Assembly (NCBI GenBank): GCA_017428545.1
Contig: JAFRQR010000002.1
Span: 1 to 64,000 of the forward strand
Direction: 5' to 3'
Source of the DNA: Clostridiales bacterium
Lineage (GTDB): Bacteria; Bacillota; Clostridia; Saccharofermentanales; Saccharofermentanaceae
DNA length: 64,000 nt
The notes beneath the pieces are model-generated. The model searched no databases. It was not told the DNA's origin and saw only the letters and a program-made list of their open reading frames with translations. The translations under genes and the position numbers were made by a program. Shown here piece by piece: positions 15,776 to 26,735 of this stretch. How positions within the stretch are numbered: the first letter of the stretch is position 1; each line of letters opens with the position of its first letter.

Positions 15776-16612
15776 ATGATCAACTATCTATATAATGCCA
15801 GAGATATAGCCGCGTATTTCAAATGGGCGGGTGTTTCATCCCACCAGGAGAAGGAGTATTTGAATTATATTTTTCAGATCGGCGCGGATATTCTCGCAAA
15901 ACCATTAACAAGAGATTATGACGAGTTTGAAAAGGCCGTCTACAGGGAACTTTACTATCTGTGGTCGGAAGGCTTTGAAAACGAGTTTTCAGATATTGCG
16001 ACGATTGCTCCGAAGGGCGCAGTCTCTTTGATCTGCGACCAGGAGTTTATTACGCTGGAATCGTATATGAAGCTTCTGGCGCTGCACCTTATCTTTTCGC
16101 GCAATCTTCCGTATGTTCATGTGAATTTCACGGGGTTCATGCTTCCTTTGGGATTGAAGGGTGAATTCTCCGATTATGAGAAAAATGTGGTAAAGGCCTG
16201 CGAGATCCTGCATTTAACGACCCATGACGTATATAACCAGCCGTTTGATCTCAATCTCGGTATTCCGGACGAAACACTTTGTCTTTGCCTGGATACTGAG
16301 TTCCGGAAGACTCTTTCCGAACATGAAGATATCAGAAAACGGTTTATTAAGAATGCGGCTACACGTCTTCAGGAGTTCAAGAAGACTTCTGCGGCGATCG
16401 AAGAAAAGGAAGAGAAGAAAAAGCAGCGGCTTTTGAAAAGAAAGATGGCTCGTGAAACGGCAAAAGCACTGAGGGAAGCTGCCAAAGCTAAAATGGCAGA
16501 GGAAGAAAAGCGTTCAAAAGGGAAGAAGTCTTCTTCCAAGAGCACCGTTTCTTCTTCTGAAAAGAGTACGCAAACGACGAAAAAGGAAACCAATAAGGGG
16601 AAGAAACAATAA
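15776..16612 (+). CDS. Protein of unknown function with a basic Lys/Glu/Ser tail
   Basis: The 278-residue product is soluble. Residues 1-200 form a mixed, mostly helical domain with many aromatic residues (YLYNARDIAAYFKWAGV at the start). Residues 200-278 are a long charged helix followed by a Lys/Ser/Thr-rich disordered tail ending KKETNKGKKQ, which could bind nucleic acid or the ribosome. No family is recognised. It begins after AGGAG, with a TATAAT at 15736-15741 upstream, and is followed after 45 bp by the activase gene. Confidence 0.65.
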   Translation: MINYLYNARDIAAYFKWAGVSSHQEKEYLNYIFQIGADILAKPLTRDYDEFEKAVYRELYYLWSEGFENEFSDIATIAPKGAVSLICDQEFITLESYMKLLALHLIFSRNLPYVHVNFTGFMLPLGLKGEFSDYEKNVVKACEILHLTTHDVYNQPFDLNLGIPDETLCLCLDTEFRKTLSEHEDIRKRFIKNAATRLQEFKKTSAAIEEKEEKKKQRLLKRKMARETAKALREAAKAKMAEEEKRSKGKKSSSKSTVSSSEKSTQTTKKETNKGKKQ

Positions 16613-16657
16613 TAGAGCGTTGAAAAAGAAGGAAACGTAAGGGGAAAGAAAGTTTTC

Positions 16658-19600
16658 ATGGAACAAGTCAGAAGAATGGGCCTGGATATCGGCTCAACAA
16701 CGATCAAGATCGTAATCACTGAAGATGAGAATGTGATCTACTCGGAATATCGAAGACACCACTCGGATATTGCCGGAGAACTGCTTAACGCATTTGAAGA
16801 AGTAAATAAGAAATTTCCGGGCCTTGAGGCTCGTGTACAGATCACCGGATCCGGCGGACTTTCCGTAGCTAAATGGCTGGGCCTTGATTTTGTTCAGGAA
16901 GTTATCGCAGAGACGGTAGCGATCACGAAATATCATCCGGAAACGGATGTCATCATCGAACTCGGCGGTGAGGATGCCAAGATCACGTATCTGCATCCTG
17001 TTCCGGAACAGCGAATGAACGGTACCTGCGCCGGCGGTACAGGTGCTTTTATCGACCAGATGGCCACGCTTCTGCGTACGGATGCGGATGGACTTAATGA
17101 ACTTGCCAAGTCCTATACGACACTTTACACGATCGCGTCGCGCTGCGGCGTATTCGCCAAGAGTGACCTGCAGCCGCTCATCAATGAAGGTGCGGCTAAA
17201 GAGGATCTTGCGGCTTCTATCTTCCAGGCGGTAGTTAACCAGACGATCGCAGGTCTTGCCTGCGGACGTCCGATCCGGGGTCATATCGCTTTCCTCGGCG
17301 GTCCGCTTTTCTTTAACTCGGAGCTTCGTAAAGCTTTTGAGAGGACGCTTGAGGAACAGGTCAAATCTTTCTGGATCCCGGATAATGCGCAGATCTATGT
17401 AGCGCTCGGTGCTGCTCTCGGTGCAAAAGGTGAGCCGGTAAAACTTTCCGATCTGATCTCGTCTTTTTCCACGAAAGAAGGTTTTGAACCGGATATCAAG
17501 CGTATCGCGCCGCTTTTCGCGGATGCGCATGAAAAAGAACTTTTCGATGAGCGTCATCAGAAAGCGACTCTCGATCTTTATCAGCTCTCGAAACAGAAAG
17601 GTCCGTGCTATCTGGGTATTGATGCCGGAAGTACAACGACGAAGGCCGTTCTCATTAACGAAGAAGGCCAGATGGTCTATACCTACTATGCCAGTAACCA
17701 GGGAAATCCTGTAAAGAGTGCCGTTAATATCGTCAAGCAGCTCTATGAACAGATGCCGCCTGAGACATATATTGCCAACAGCTGTGTAACCGGATACGGT
17801 GAAAACATTATCCGTGCCGCTCTCGGCGTGGACCTCGGTGAGATCGAGACCATGGCGCACTTCCAGTCCGCGAAGTATTTCTGTCCGGATGTCGATTTTA
17901 TCATCGATATCGGCGGTCAGGACATGAAGTGTATGAAGATCCGAAACGGAGTTATCGACTCCATCATGCTCAACGAGGCATGTTCTTCCGGCTGTGGATC
18001 GTTCATCCAGACATTTGCGGAAAACCTGAATATGGATGCACATACATTCTCGATCGAGGCGCTTTCCGCGGAGAATCCGGTAGACCTCGGTACAAGATGT
18101 ACGGTATTTATGAACTCCAAAGTTAAGCAGGCGCAGAAGGAAGGCGCAACGGTCGGTGATATTTCCGCAGGCTTATCTTATTCGGTCGTCCGTAATGCTC
18201 TTTATAAAGTCATCAAGATCCGCGATACACAGGAGCTCGGAAAGAAGATCGTCGTACAGGGCGGTACGTTCTTAAACGATGCGATCCTTCGCTGTTTTGA
18301 GCTCATTTCCGGCCGTGAGGTCATCCGTCCGAACGTAGCCGGCCTGATGGGTGCTTTTGGCGCGGCGATCATCGCGAAAAAACGCATGCCGAAAGATCAG
18401 AAGGTCTCCGGACTTCTCGGACTGGAAGATCTGAATAACTTCGATATGACGACAGAGATGACGACATGTCCTCTTTGTACGAACCACTGTAAGCTCACGA
18501 TCTCGACTTTCAGTAACGGAGAACGTTTTATTTCCGGTAACCGCTGCGAAAGAGGAGAAGGTAAGGAGAAGGCGAAAGATACCCTTCCGAACCTGATCGC
18601 TTACAAATACGCCAGAACATTCCGTTATAAGCCGCTGGCCAAAGATAAGGCTCCGAGAGGCGAGATCGGTGTTCCGAGAGCGCTCAATATGTACGAGAAC
18701 TATCCTTTCTGGTTTACGGTCCTGACGGAACTCGGGTTCTCGGTCATCATCTCTCCGAGATCGAACCATGAGCTTTTCGAAAAGGGCATGGATTCTATCC
18801 CGTCCGAGAGCGTCTGCTATCCGGCAAAACTTGTGCACGGCCATATCGAGGCGTTGATCGAAAAGGGCATCAAGACGATCTTCTATCCGGATGTGCCTTA
18901 TGAGCGTCATGAGAACAAGCAGTCCGGCAATCACTTTAACTGCCCGATCGTAGCTTCCTATCCGGAAGTTATCCGAAATAACCTCGAGAACATAAAGGAC
19001 AAGGGGATCAAGTATCTCAATCCTTTCCTGCCGCTCGATAACGACGATGCCCTTGCCGAGCAGCTGGCGATCGCACTTGCTGACTTCGGTGTTACCAAGG
19101 CGGAAGCCGCAAAGGCCGTTGCCGCAGGTAATAAAGAGTACGATGAGTATAAGGCAGACATCAGAAGAAAGGGCCAGGAGGTCATTGAGGATCTCGAAAG
19201 GACAGGCCAAAAGGGTATCGTTCTTTCCGGCCGTCCGTATCACACGGATCCGGAGATCCATCACGGTATTCCGGAGATGATCAACTCCTTAGGTCTTGCT
19301 GTCTTAAGTGAGGATAGTGTTGCCGTCCCGGGAAGACTTCAGCGTCCAATCCGTGTCGTCGACCAGTGGATGTACCATACTCGTCTTTACGAAGCTGCAG
19401 CTTATGTGGCCACAAACGATAATCTGGAACTCGTCCAGCTGACGTCTTTCGGCTGCGGCCTTGATGCCGTAACCTCCGATCAGGTGCAGGAGATCCTGGA
19501 ATCCCAGGGAAAACTCTATACGCTCCTTAAGATCGACGAGGTCAGTAACCTCGGTGCCGCCCGTATCCGTATGCGTTCCCTCAAGGTTGCCATGGACGAG

Positions 19601-21049
19601 CGTGAAGCGGCGAGAAAAGACGGCACGCTGGTCAAGCGCGAGAAGAAATCCTATACGATCAAGCGTGTTCCTTTTACCGAAGAACATAAAAAACGTCATA
19701 CGATCCTTGCGCCGCAGATGGCACCGATCGAATTCGAATTCGTCGAAGCGGTCTTCCATAACCACGGATATAAGCTTAAAGTCCTGAAAGAAGCGACTCA
19801 GGCGGATATCGAGTGCGGACTGCGGTTTGTAAATAACGATGCATGCTTCCCGACGGTCATTGTTGTCGGACAGATGATCAACGCGATCCTATCAGGTGAA
19901 GTCGATCGTGATAACACCACGGTCCTGATCACACAGACCGGTGGCGGATGCCGTGCGACGAACTATGTTGCTTTCCTTCGAAAAGCACTGCGCGAAGCAG
20001 GTTACGGCGATATTCCGGTCATTGCTCTTTCCGTACAGCAGTTCGAAAAGAACCCGGGCTTTAGGCCGACGTTTCCGTTCATTAACAGCGCGCTGCGTGC
20101 GATCTGCTATGGCGATATGCTGCAGACGCTGCTCCTTCGCGTCCGTCCGTACGAGAAGGTCAAAGGTTCGGCAAATGCACTGTATCAGTTCTGGAACCGC
20201 TGCGGTAAGCTGTTCTTCAATCCGAAGGAAAGATTCGAAGATATTACGACTGAGTACATCATGGCAGAAGCCTGCAAGAACGAGCCTCTGACAGATGAGG
20301 AAAAGAAGGCGGTCGAAGATCTTCTTACGGAACTTCACTGCACCAAGGTCGGCCGTCCGTCTTCCTATAAGCGGATGATCGATGCAACGATCGATACTTT
20401 CGATAAGTTCCCGATGCTTGATATTCCGAGGAAGCCGCGTGTCGGTCTGGTCGGCGAGATCCTCGTTAAGTTCCAGCCGGATGCCAATAACCATGCAGTA
20501 GACGTTGTTGAGCAGGAAGGCTGTGAAGCCGTCGTTCCGGGTCTTCTGGACTTCTTCCTCTATTGCACGATGGGCCCTGTCTGGGCAGCCGAGCATCTCG
20601 GAAGAAGTAAGAAGAGCGCTTGGCTGAGTAACCGCGGAATCGATCTTTTGCAGTCATATAGAAGCCATATCATCAAGAAGATGGAGGAGACCGGAAAGTT
20701 CCAGCTTCCTCAGAGCATCCGCCACATGGCGAAAAAAGCAGAAAACGTTCTTTCCTGCGGCAACAACAACGGTGAGGGATGGTTCCTGACTGCCGAAATG
20801 ATCGAACTGATCGAAAGTGGCGTCCCGAACATCATCTGCGCGCAGCCTTTTGCATGCCTTCCGAACCACGTTACCGGTAAGGGTATGATCAAAGAACTCC
20901 GCCGTCAGTATCCGGAGAGTAACATCATTCCGATCGACTACGATCCGGGTGCCAGTGAGGCCAACCAGCTCAACCGAATTAAGCTTATGGTCAGCACGGC
21001 GCATTACCGTGAGGAAATGAAGCGTCAGGAAAAAGAGAAGAATACTTAA
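16658..21049 (+). CDS. Giant acyl-CoA dehydratase activase-related protein
   Basis: The 1463-residue protein fuses two BcrAD/BadFG/HgdC-type ATPase domains (about 6-255 and 322-590) to a DUF2229 segment (about 650-870) and a C-terminal HgdB-like region. HgdC-type activases use ATP to push an electron from a [4Fe-4S] cluster into 2-hydroxyacyl-CoA dehydratases. The first domain has [21 protein letters not shown] and [10 protein letters not shown], which supply the cluster cysteines; the second has [22 protein letters not shown] and GTRCTVF. The fused form is widespread in Clostridia, but its substrate is unknown. No dehydratase genes are adjacent. The gene starts after AAGGGGAAAG and is 18 bp from polA. 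Confidence 0.88.
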   Translation: MEQVRRMGLDIGSTTIKIVITEDENVIYSEYRRHHSDIAGELLNAFEEVNKKFPGLEARVQITGSGGLSVAKWLGLDFVQEVIAETVAITKYHPETDVIIELGGEDAKITYLHPVPEQRMNGTCAGGTGAFIDQMATLLRTDADGLNELAKSYTTLYTIASRCGVFAKSDLQPLINEGAAKEDLAASIFQAVVNQTIAGLACGRPIRGHIAFLGGPLFFNSELRKAFERTLEEQVKSFWIPDNAQIYVALGAALGAKGEPVKLSDLISSFSTKEGFEPDIKRIAPLFADAHEKELFDERHQKATLDLYQLSKQKGPCYLGIDAGSTTTKAVLINEEGQMVYTYYASNQGNPVKSAVNIVKQLYEQMPPETYIANSCVTGYGENIIRAALGVDLGEIETMAHFQSAKYFCPDVDFIIDIGGQDMKCMKIRNGVIDSIMLNEACSSGCGSFIQTFAENLNMDAHTFSIEALSAENPVDLGTRCTVFMNSKVKQAQKEGATVGDISAGLSYSVVRNALYKVIKIRDTQELGKKIVVQGGTFLNDAILRCFELISGREVIRPNVAGLMGAFGAAIIAKKRMPKDQKVSGLLGLEDLNNFDMTTEMTTCPLCTNHCKLTISTFSNGERFISGNRCERGEGKEKAKDTLPNLIAYKYARTFRYKPLAKDKAPRGEIGVPRALNMYENYPFWFTVLTELGFSVIISPRSNHELFEKGMDSIPSESVCYPAKLVHGHIEALIEKGIKTIFYPDVPYERHENKQSGNHFNCPIVASYPEVIRNNLENIKDKGIKYLNPFLPLDNDDALAEQLAIALADFGVTKAEAAKAVAAGNKEYDEYKADIRRKGQEVIEDLERTGQKGIVLSGRPYHTDPEIHHGIPEMINSLGLAVLSEDSVAVPGRLQRPIRVVDQWMYHTRLYEAAAYVATNDNLELVQLTSFGCGLDAVTSDQVQEILESQGKLYTLLKIDEVSNLGAARIRMRSLKVAMDEREAARKDGTLVKREKKSYTIKRVPFTEEHKKRHTILAPQMAPIEFEFVEAVFHNHGYKLKVLKEATQADIECGLRFVNNDACFPTVIVVGQMINAILSGEVDRDNTTVLITQTGGGCRATNYVAFLRKALREAGYGDIPVIALSVQQFEKNPGFRPTFPFINSALRAICYGDMLQTLLLRVRPYEKVKGSANALYQFWNRCGKLFFNPKERFEDITTEYIMAEACKNEPLTDEEKKAVEDLLTELHCTKVGRPSSYKRMIDATIDTFDKFPMLDIPRKPRVGLVGEILVKFQPDANNHAVDVVEQEGCEAVVPGLLDFFLYCTMGPVWAAEHLGRSKKSAWLSNRGIDLLQSYRSHIIKKMEETGKFQLPQSIRHMAKKAENVLSCGNNNGEGWFLTAEMIELIESGVPNIICAQPFACLPNHVTGKGMIKELRRQYPESNIIPIDYDPGASEANQLNRIKLMVSTAHYREEMKRQEKEKNT

Positions 21050-21067
21050 ACTTAGGGAGATACCGAT

Positions 21068-23839
21068 ATGTCTGATGCCAAACGATTACTTCTGGTAGAT
21101 GGAAACAGTATCATTAACCGTTCCTACTATGCGACAGCAGGGCGGAATAATCTTACGGCACCGGACGGTACACCTACAGGAGCTGTAAATATCTATCTCA
21201 ATACTCTTTCGAAGTATATCTTAGAGGTTGAGCCGACGCACACCTGCACGCTTTTCGATCTGAAAGCGCCGACATTCCGCCATAAGGCCTATGACGGATA
21301 CAAAGGCACCAGAAAGGGCATGCCGGACGATCTGGCGGCCCAGATGCCCGTTCTCAAGGAAGTCCTCGATGCTATGGGATTTCCCCGTTATGAGCAGGAA
21401 GGCTTCGAAGCGGACGACCTTATCGGTACACTGAAAACGATGGGCGTAGAGGCCGGATTTGATGTCTTTATCTTAAGCGGAGATAAGGACGATTTCCAGC
21501 TGATCGATGAGCATACCAAAGTGATCATGCCGGTCACCAAGAAGGATGGTTCAGGCACCGATTACTACGACGAGGCGCTTTTCCAGGAGAGATACGGCAT
21601 TCCGACTTGTGATTTTGTTACGGCAAAAGCACTTATGGGCGACAGTTCCGATAACATCCCGGGTGTAAAGGGCATCGGCGAAAAGGGTGCGATGGATCTT
21701 GTAAGAAAGTATAAGACTCTCGATGGCCTTTATGAGCATCTTTCCGAACTCAGTCCGAAACTTCGCGAAAAACTCGAGACAGATAAAGATAACGCTTATA
21801 TGTCCCTGATGCTCAGTAAAATCGTGACGGATGCAAAGATCGGCATCACGCTCGATGAACTTGTAAGAAAGCCTCTGGACAATGCGTCTGCGGCTGCATG
21901 TTTCTATAAGTACGGATTCCGTTCGCAGATGAAAAAGTGGAATATCGATGAGGCTTCTGTTGCCGAGGCAACTCCGGTCGTTGAAGAAACCGAGGAAGAA
22001 GCAGGATATCCGAAACTTTCCGGGAAGCGTCCTTCGATCCTTTTGAATAAAGATGCTGCCTCTTCGATGAAAACGATCCTTTCCGTAATTTCCGGCGGGC
22101 AGCCTGCCGCTATCGATATGATCGATCAAAACGGCCCCGTACTCGGCCTTTCCGTAGCTGCGGATGAAGTCTATATCTGGTCCAAAGAAGAAGATATCAA
22201 AATGGTTCTGGCTGAACTTGAGAATGCCGGAATCGGTACCACAAAAGAAAAAGCGCCGGTCGTTTACAGCGCAAAGAATCACTTCAAACTCCTTCCCGAC
22301 GGCCTGTTATTCGACCATGTCTTTGATGTGGAGATCGCAGGGTATGTCCTGAATTCAATAGAAGGCGCAGATCCTTCTTTTGAGATGCTTGTTGAGCATG
22401 GTACACATCGTCCGTTTCCGATCCTGGAAGACTACGGACAGGCAAAAGACGACAACAAGAAAGTAAACCGTCAGCAGGATCTTTTTGCACTGATCGACGG
22501 AACGGAAGAAACTTCAAAAGAACTTACGGAAGACGATGTCCTCGACTTTTCTTATCGGGTGCTTCTTGTTAGGTGGCTCTCTTACTATCAGAGAGCGGAT
22601 ATCCAAGATCAGGGGATCGAAAAACTGATCTATGAGATCGAAATGCCTCTGGTAATGGTACTTGACCGCATGGAAAGAAGAGGCGTTCTTGTTGACGTCA
22701 GTAAGATCGACGAGCTTCATAAAGAGTTTGACGGAAAGGTCCGTGAACTTGAAAAAGAGATATATGAACTTGCAGGAGAAGAGTTCACCATTCTTTCACC
22801 CAAGCAGCTCGGAAAAGTGCTTTTTGATAAGCTCGGTCTTCCTTCCGGAAAGAAACTTGCCAGCGGCGGATATTCCACGAATTCCGAAGAACTTGAAAAG
22901 ATCCGTGATCAGCATCCGATCGTCAATAAGATCCTCGAATACCGCCAGATCCAAAAACTGGATTCGACCTTTGTCATGGGCTTGAAAAAGAGTATTTCCG
23001 AAAAGGACGGAAGAGTGCATACGACGTTCAGCCAGGCGATGACCAACACGGGAAGGCTTTCGTCTTCGGATCCGAACCTGCAGAATATCCCGATCAGAAC
23101 TGATCTGGGATCTCTGATCCGCGAGACGTTTGTCGCCAAAGACGGATATGTCCTGATCGATGCCGACTACTCGCAGATCGAGCTCCGCCTTTTAGCGGCG
23201 ATTTCTCACGATGAAGAGATGATCTCCGCTTTCCGCGAGGGAAGAGACATCCATACAAAGACTGCCTGCGGTATTTTCGGAGTTCCTGCCGATAAGATCA
23301 ATCCCGCTATGCGTGCGGCGGCTAAACGCGTCAATTTCAGTATTGTATACGGCGTCAGTGATTACGGCCTTTCTCAGGATCTCGGCGTAAGTGTCTATGA
23401 AGCAAAGCGGTATATCGAAGAGTATTATCGACAGTTTCCGACGATCAAGCCTTGTCTTGACGGCTTTAAGCAGGAAGGAAAAGAGAAGGGCTACGTTTCG
23501 ACATTGTTCGGAAGAAGAAGGATCCTCAAAGAACTGACTTCGGCGAACTATAACATCAGAAGTTTCGGTGAGCGTGCCGCGATGAATACGCCGATCCAGG
23601 GCACGGCTGCAGATATTATCAAACTGGCGATGAATCGTGCCGAGCAGTCCCTTCGTGAAAAAGGATTTGATGCCAAGCTCATCCTTCAGGTGCACGACGA
23701 ACTGATTGTTGAAGCCAAGGAAGATATCGCGGAAGAAGCGGCAAAAGTGCTTTCCGAGGCGATGGAAAAAGTGATCGAACTGGATGTGCCGCTCATTGCG
23801 GAAGCAAGAATAGGAAAAACGTGGGCGGAAGCCCACTGA
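21068..23839 (+). CDS. polA: DNA polymerase I
   Basis: The 923-residue enzyme fills gaps and removes RNA primers in replication and repair. It has an N-terminal 5'-3' exonuclease domain (LLVDGNSIINRSYYA, FEADDLIGTL, LSGDKDDFQL, GDSSDNIPGVKGIGEKGA), a middle exonuclease-like domain (about 315-520) in which the usual DxE metal motif is not seen, so proofreading is probably lost, and a full polymerase domain with motif A (DYSQIELRLLAAIS, about 699), motif B (AAAKRVNFSIVYG) and motif C (VHDELIVE). Length is normal. It forms a unit with coaE, 18 bp downstream, a common Firmicutes arrangement. Confidence 0.97.
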   Translation: MSDAKRLLLVDGNSIINRSYYATAGRNNLTAPDGTPTGAVNIYLNTLSKYILEVEPTHTCTLFDLKAPTFRHKAYDGYKGTRKGMPDDLAAQMPVLKEVLDAMGFPRYEQEGFEADDLIGTLKTMGVEAGFDVFILSGDKDDFQLIDEHTKVIMPVTKKDGSGTDYYDEALFQERYGIPTCDFVTAKALMGDSSDNIPGVKGIGEKGAMDLVRKYKTLDGLYEHLSELSPKLREKLETDKDNAYMSLMLSKIVTDAKIGITLDELVRKPLDNASAAACFYKYGFRSQMKKWNIDEASVAEATPVVEETEEEAGYPKLSGKRPSILLNKDAASSMKTILSVISGGQPAAIDMIDQNGPVLGLSVAADEVYIWSKEEDIKMVLAELENAGIGTTKEKAPVVYSAKNHFKLLPDGLLFDHVFDVEIAGYVLNSIEGADPSFEMLVEHGTHRPFPILEDYGQAKDDNKKVNRQQDLFALIDGTEETSKELTEDDVLDFSYRVLLVRWLSYYQRADIQDQGIEKLIYEIEMPLVMVLDRMERRGVLVDVSKIDELHKEFDGKVRELEKEIYELAGEEFTILSPKQLGKVLFDKLGLPSGKKLASGGYSTNSEELEKIRDQHPIVNKILEYRQIQKLDSTFVMGLKKSISEKDGRVHTTFSQAMTNTGRLSSSDPNLQNIPIRTDLGSLIRETFVAKDGYVLIDADYSQIELRLLAAISHDEEMISAFREGRDIHTKTACGIFGVPADKINPAMRAAAKRVNFSIVYGVSDYGLSQDLGVSVYEAKRYIEEYYRQFPTIKPCLDGFKQEGKEKGYVSTLFGRRRILKELTSANYNIRSFGERAAMNTPIQGTAADIIKLAMNRAEQSLREKGFDAKLILQVHDELIVEAKEDIAEEAAKVLSEAMEKVIELDVPLIAEARIGKTWAEAH

Positions 23840-23857
23840 CATAAGTGGAGGAAGAAG

Positions 23858-24466
23858 ATGTTTGTTTTAGGTGTAACAGGTGGTATCGGAACCGGTAAAA
23901 GCACTGTTTCCGGATACTTTCGAGATAAGGGAGTCGAAGTTCTCGATGCGGACGAGATCTCCAGAAAAGTTACCGATGTCGGAGGCGCCGCGCTTCCTGA
24001 GATCGCCGAGCTTTTCGGTCCTCGCGCACTTACGGCAAACGGTGCCCTTAACAGAAAATATGTCGCGTCTTTGGTATTCACCGAGAAGAAAAAACTCGAC
24101 AAACTCTCCGCGATCGTCCATCACTATGTGCTTACTACCATCGGCGAAGAGATCGCCAAAGCTGCCGAGCGCAAGGTGAAACTGATCGTACTTGATGTTC
24201 CGATACCGGTAAGACATGGTTTTGTGGATGTCTGCAACCAGATCCTCGTCGTCAGCAGCAGTGACGACATCCGTCTCGAAAGACTGGTGCTCCGCGGCAT
24301 GGACCGTGATGATGCGAAAAAGAGAATGGCGATGCAGATGACTCGTGAAGAATACGAAGAACTTGCCGACCGGGTTCTCGTGAATGACGGTACGATCGAG
24401 GAATTATATGAACAGATCGATCGTTATGTGAAAGAAGAACTGAACGAACGGGGAATCCGGTTATGA
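23858..24466 (+). CDS. coaE: Dephospho-CoA kinase
   Basis: The 202-residue kinase performs the last step of coenzyme A synthesis, phosphorylating the ribose 3'-OH of dephospho-CoA. The P-loop GGIGTGKST is at residues 8-16, followed by LDADEISR and the family's LDVPIPVRHGF segment (usually LDIPLLFE). The ribosome site is GGAGG. It lies between polA and a small membrane protein gene whose ATG overlaps its stop by 4 bp. Confidence 0.95.
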   Translation: MFVLGVTGGIGTGKSTVSGYFRDKGVEVLDADEISRKVTDVGGAALPEIAELFGPRALTANGALNRKYVASLVFTEKKKLDKLSAIVHHYVLTTIGEEIAKAAERKVKLIVLDVPIPVRHGFVDVCNQILVVSSSDDIRLERLVLRGMDRDDAKKRMAMQMTREEYEELADRVLVNDGTIEELYEQIDRYVKEELNERGIRL

Positions 24467-24789
24467 CGGCAGGGATCATTTTATCTTCGGTATTTATGGT
24501 TTTTTCCCTGACGGTCACGCTGCTTTTCTTTACGGCGCTTAAGAAAAAGCCATATTCGAAATTTGCAGGCGCTTCGACCGCCGTTTATGCGTCCGCATGC
24601 CTGATGATCCTGCTGCTTGCGATCTTTAAGAAGGATCTTCCGATCCTGTTCTTTATCCTTGCAGACGTTCTGGCCACGATGGTCTGCGGTATGATCACGC
24701 TTATGATGATCGTCCTTTTTGCAAAAACAACTCCTGTGGAGACGATAAAACCGAAAGAAGATGAAGACGTAAAAGATCTGACAGAGTAA
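24463..24789 (+). CDS. Small three-helix membrane protein of unknown function
   Basis: The 108-residue protein has three hydrophobic helices (about 4-25, 35-53 and 60-86) and an acidic cytoplasmic tail (KPKEDEDVKD). The start overlaps the coaE stop (ATGA), so translation is probably coupled. It is 12 bp before the ABC exporter gene. No family is recognised. Confidence 0.65.
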   Translation: MTAGIILSSVFMVFSLTVTLLFFTALKKKPYSKFAGASTAVYASACLMILLLAIFKKDLPILFFILADVLATMVCGMITLMMIVLFAKTTPVETIKPKEDEDVKDLTE

Positions 24790-24801
24790 AGGAGAATCGC
24801 T

Positions 24802-26703
24802 ATGGGAATGGGTGGTCCGGGTCCGATGAGAATGGGTCCTCGTGGTTTTCTGACAGAAGAAGAAAAGAAGAACAAACCGAAGGTCGATAAGAAACTCATT
24901 AAGCGCATCGCCTCGTATATGAAGCCTTATAAGCTTCAGTTTGCTCTTGTGTTCCTTGCGATCCTGCTTTCTGCTGTTATCGGTCTTTTCCCGTCGATCA
25001 TTACCGGAAGGATCGTGGATAAGGCGCTCCTCGGCGATGATATGGGGCTTCTTATCAAACTCCTGCTTCTGGCATTTGCCGCACTTACGGCTTCGCAGGT
25101 GATCAGTGTTCTCGAAAGTTACATCAATGCATGGATCTCCCAGCGTATCATTTTTGATATGAAGAACGAGATGTACCGCCACCTTCAGTGGATGCCGCAC
25201 AGTTTCTTTACGACAGAGAAACAGGGCGACATCATTACCCGTATGAATACGGATATTTCAGGCGTCAGCTCGGTTATTTCCAATACCCTTTCCAGCTGCA
25301 TAAATAATCTGGCGACGGTAATTACTACTCTTGTTGCCCTCTTTACGCTTAGTATTCCGCTGGCGCTTGTCGGCATCCTCATTATTCCGCTTCTGATCAT
25401 TCCGACGCGGAATGTCGGACAGCAGCGTTATAAGATGCTTACCAAGACGCAGGAAAAGAATGACGAACTGAATCAGGTCATCAACGAGACGCTCTCGGTT
25501 TCCGGTTCCATGCTCGTTAAGCTTTTCACAAGAGAAGACAAAGAGTATGAGAACTTTGTGGAAGTCAACGAGCAGGTGACTCGCCTTTCCCTGAAAGAGC
25601 AAAGAAGCGGTAAATGGTTCCGTGTCATGATGGGCATGTTCACCCAGGTCGGTCCGCTCCTGATCTACTTTGCCGGCGGTATCTGCATCATCAAAAAGTA
25701 CGATCCGAACCTGACCGTCGGTGTCGTTACGGCAACCGTGGCACTCATCAACCGCCTTTACCGGCCGGTCGAATCGCTCATGAATCTGGGTGTCGATTTT
25801 ACCAGGTCACTGGCGCTTTTCACGCGTATCTTCGACTATTTCGATCGTGAAAATCCGCTTAAGTCACCGGAAAACGGCAAAAAGCCGAATGTAACGAATA
25901 AAGACATCGTTTACGATCACGTCAAGTTCTCCTATACGCCGGAAAAAGAACTGCTCAAGGACGTTTCTTTTACTGTTCCGGGTGGCAAGATGTACGCGAT
26001 CGTCGGTCCTTCCGGCTCAGGTAAATCTACAGTCGTAAACTTCATTCCGCGTCTTTACGATGTTGAAGAGGGAAGTGTCACGATCGCAGGCGAAGACGTC
26101 CGTAACTTCGATCTTACGTACCTTCGCCAACAGATCGGTGTGGTTACGCAGGATACGTATCTGTTTAACGGGACCATTAAAGAAAACCTTCTTTATGCCA
26201 AAGAAGACGCAACGGATGAAGAAATCGAAAAAGCCTGCAAGATCGCAAGTATCGACGAGTTCATCAAAAACCAGCCGGACGGATATGACACGATGGTCGG
26301 AAACCGAGGACTTAAGCTTTCGGGTGGTGAGAAGCAGAGATTAAGTATTGCCCGAGTGATCCTTAAAGATCCGAAGATCCTCATTCTCGACGAGGCCACG
26401 AGTGCCCTCGATTCGATCTCTGAAAACGCGATCTCCGAGGCTCTTGAAGTATTAATGCAGAATCGGACTTCTATTGTTATCGCGCACAGGCTTTCGACCA
26501 TCATGAAAGCCGAAAAGATCGTTGTTATCGCCGACGGACATGTTGCCGAACTCGGCACGCACCAGGAGCTTCTTGAAAAGAACGGCATTTACAGAGACCT
26601 TTATGAGACACAGTTCCGTCAGGTCCTCGAAATGCAGGATAAGTCCAAGACCGGCGATCCGGAGTGGGAAGATAAGAAAATGATCCAAAATGACGTGTAC
26701 TAA
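24802..26703 (+). CDS. ABC exporter, fused permease and ATPase
   Basis: The 633-residue half-transporter has an unusual Gly/Met/Pro-rich N-terminus (MGMGGPGPMRMGPRG), six membrane helices (about 45-330), and an ATPase domain with Walker A GPSGSGKST, Q-loop GVVTQDTYLF, signature LSGGEKQRLS, Walker B ILILDEATSAL and switch His in IVIAHRLST. It resembles the MsbA/BmrA lipid and multidrug exporter group and should act as a homodimer or with a partner. It is the last gene of the polA-coaE group and ends 32 bp before the convergent ychF gene. No terminator is visible there. Confidence 0.93.
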   Translation: MGMGGPGPMRMGPRGFLTEEEKKNKPKVDKKLIKRIASYMKPYKLQFALVFLAILLSAVIGLFPSIITGRIVDKALLGDDMGLLIKLLLLAFAALTASQVISVLESYINAWISQRIIFDMKNEMYRHLQWMPHSFFTTEKQGDIITRMNTDISGVSSVISNTLSSCINNLATVITTLVALFTLSIPLALVGILIIPLLIIPTRNVGQQRYKMLTKTQEKNDELNQVINETLSVSGSMLVKLFTREDKEYENFVEVNEQVTRLSLKEQRSGKWFRVMMGMFTQVGPLLIYFAGGICIIKKYDPNLTVGVVTATVALINRLYRPVESLMNLGVDFTRSLALFTRIFDYFDRENPLKSPENGKKPNVTNKDIVYDHVKFSYTPEKELLKDVSFTVPGGKMYAIVGPSGSGKSTVVNFIPRLYDVEEGSVTIAGEDVRNFDLTYLRQQIGVVTQDTYLFNGTIKENLLYAKEDATDEEIEKACKIASIDEFIKNQPDGYDTMVGNRGLKLSGGEKQRLSIARVILKDPKILILDEATSALDSISENAISEALEVLMQNRTSIVIAHRLSTIMKAEKIVVIADGHVAELGTHQELLEKNGIYRDLYETQFRQVLEMQDKSKTGDPEWEDKKMIQNDVY

Positions 26704-26735
26704 AGATAGAATGATCCGCGATACAAAATCTGCTT

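Noticed and set aside
16694-18043. A 449-codon open frame on the minus strand opposite the activase gene
   Set aside because: It lies wholly inside a clear gene, lacks a ribosome site and has no recognisable motifs; long antisense frames are a by-product of codon use in this DNA.
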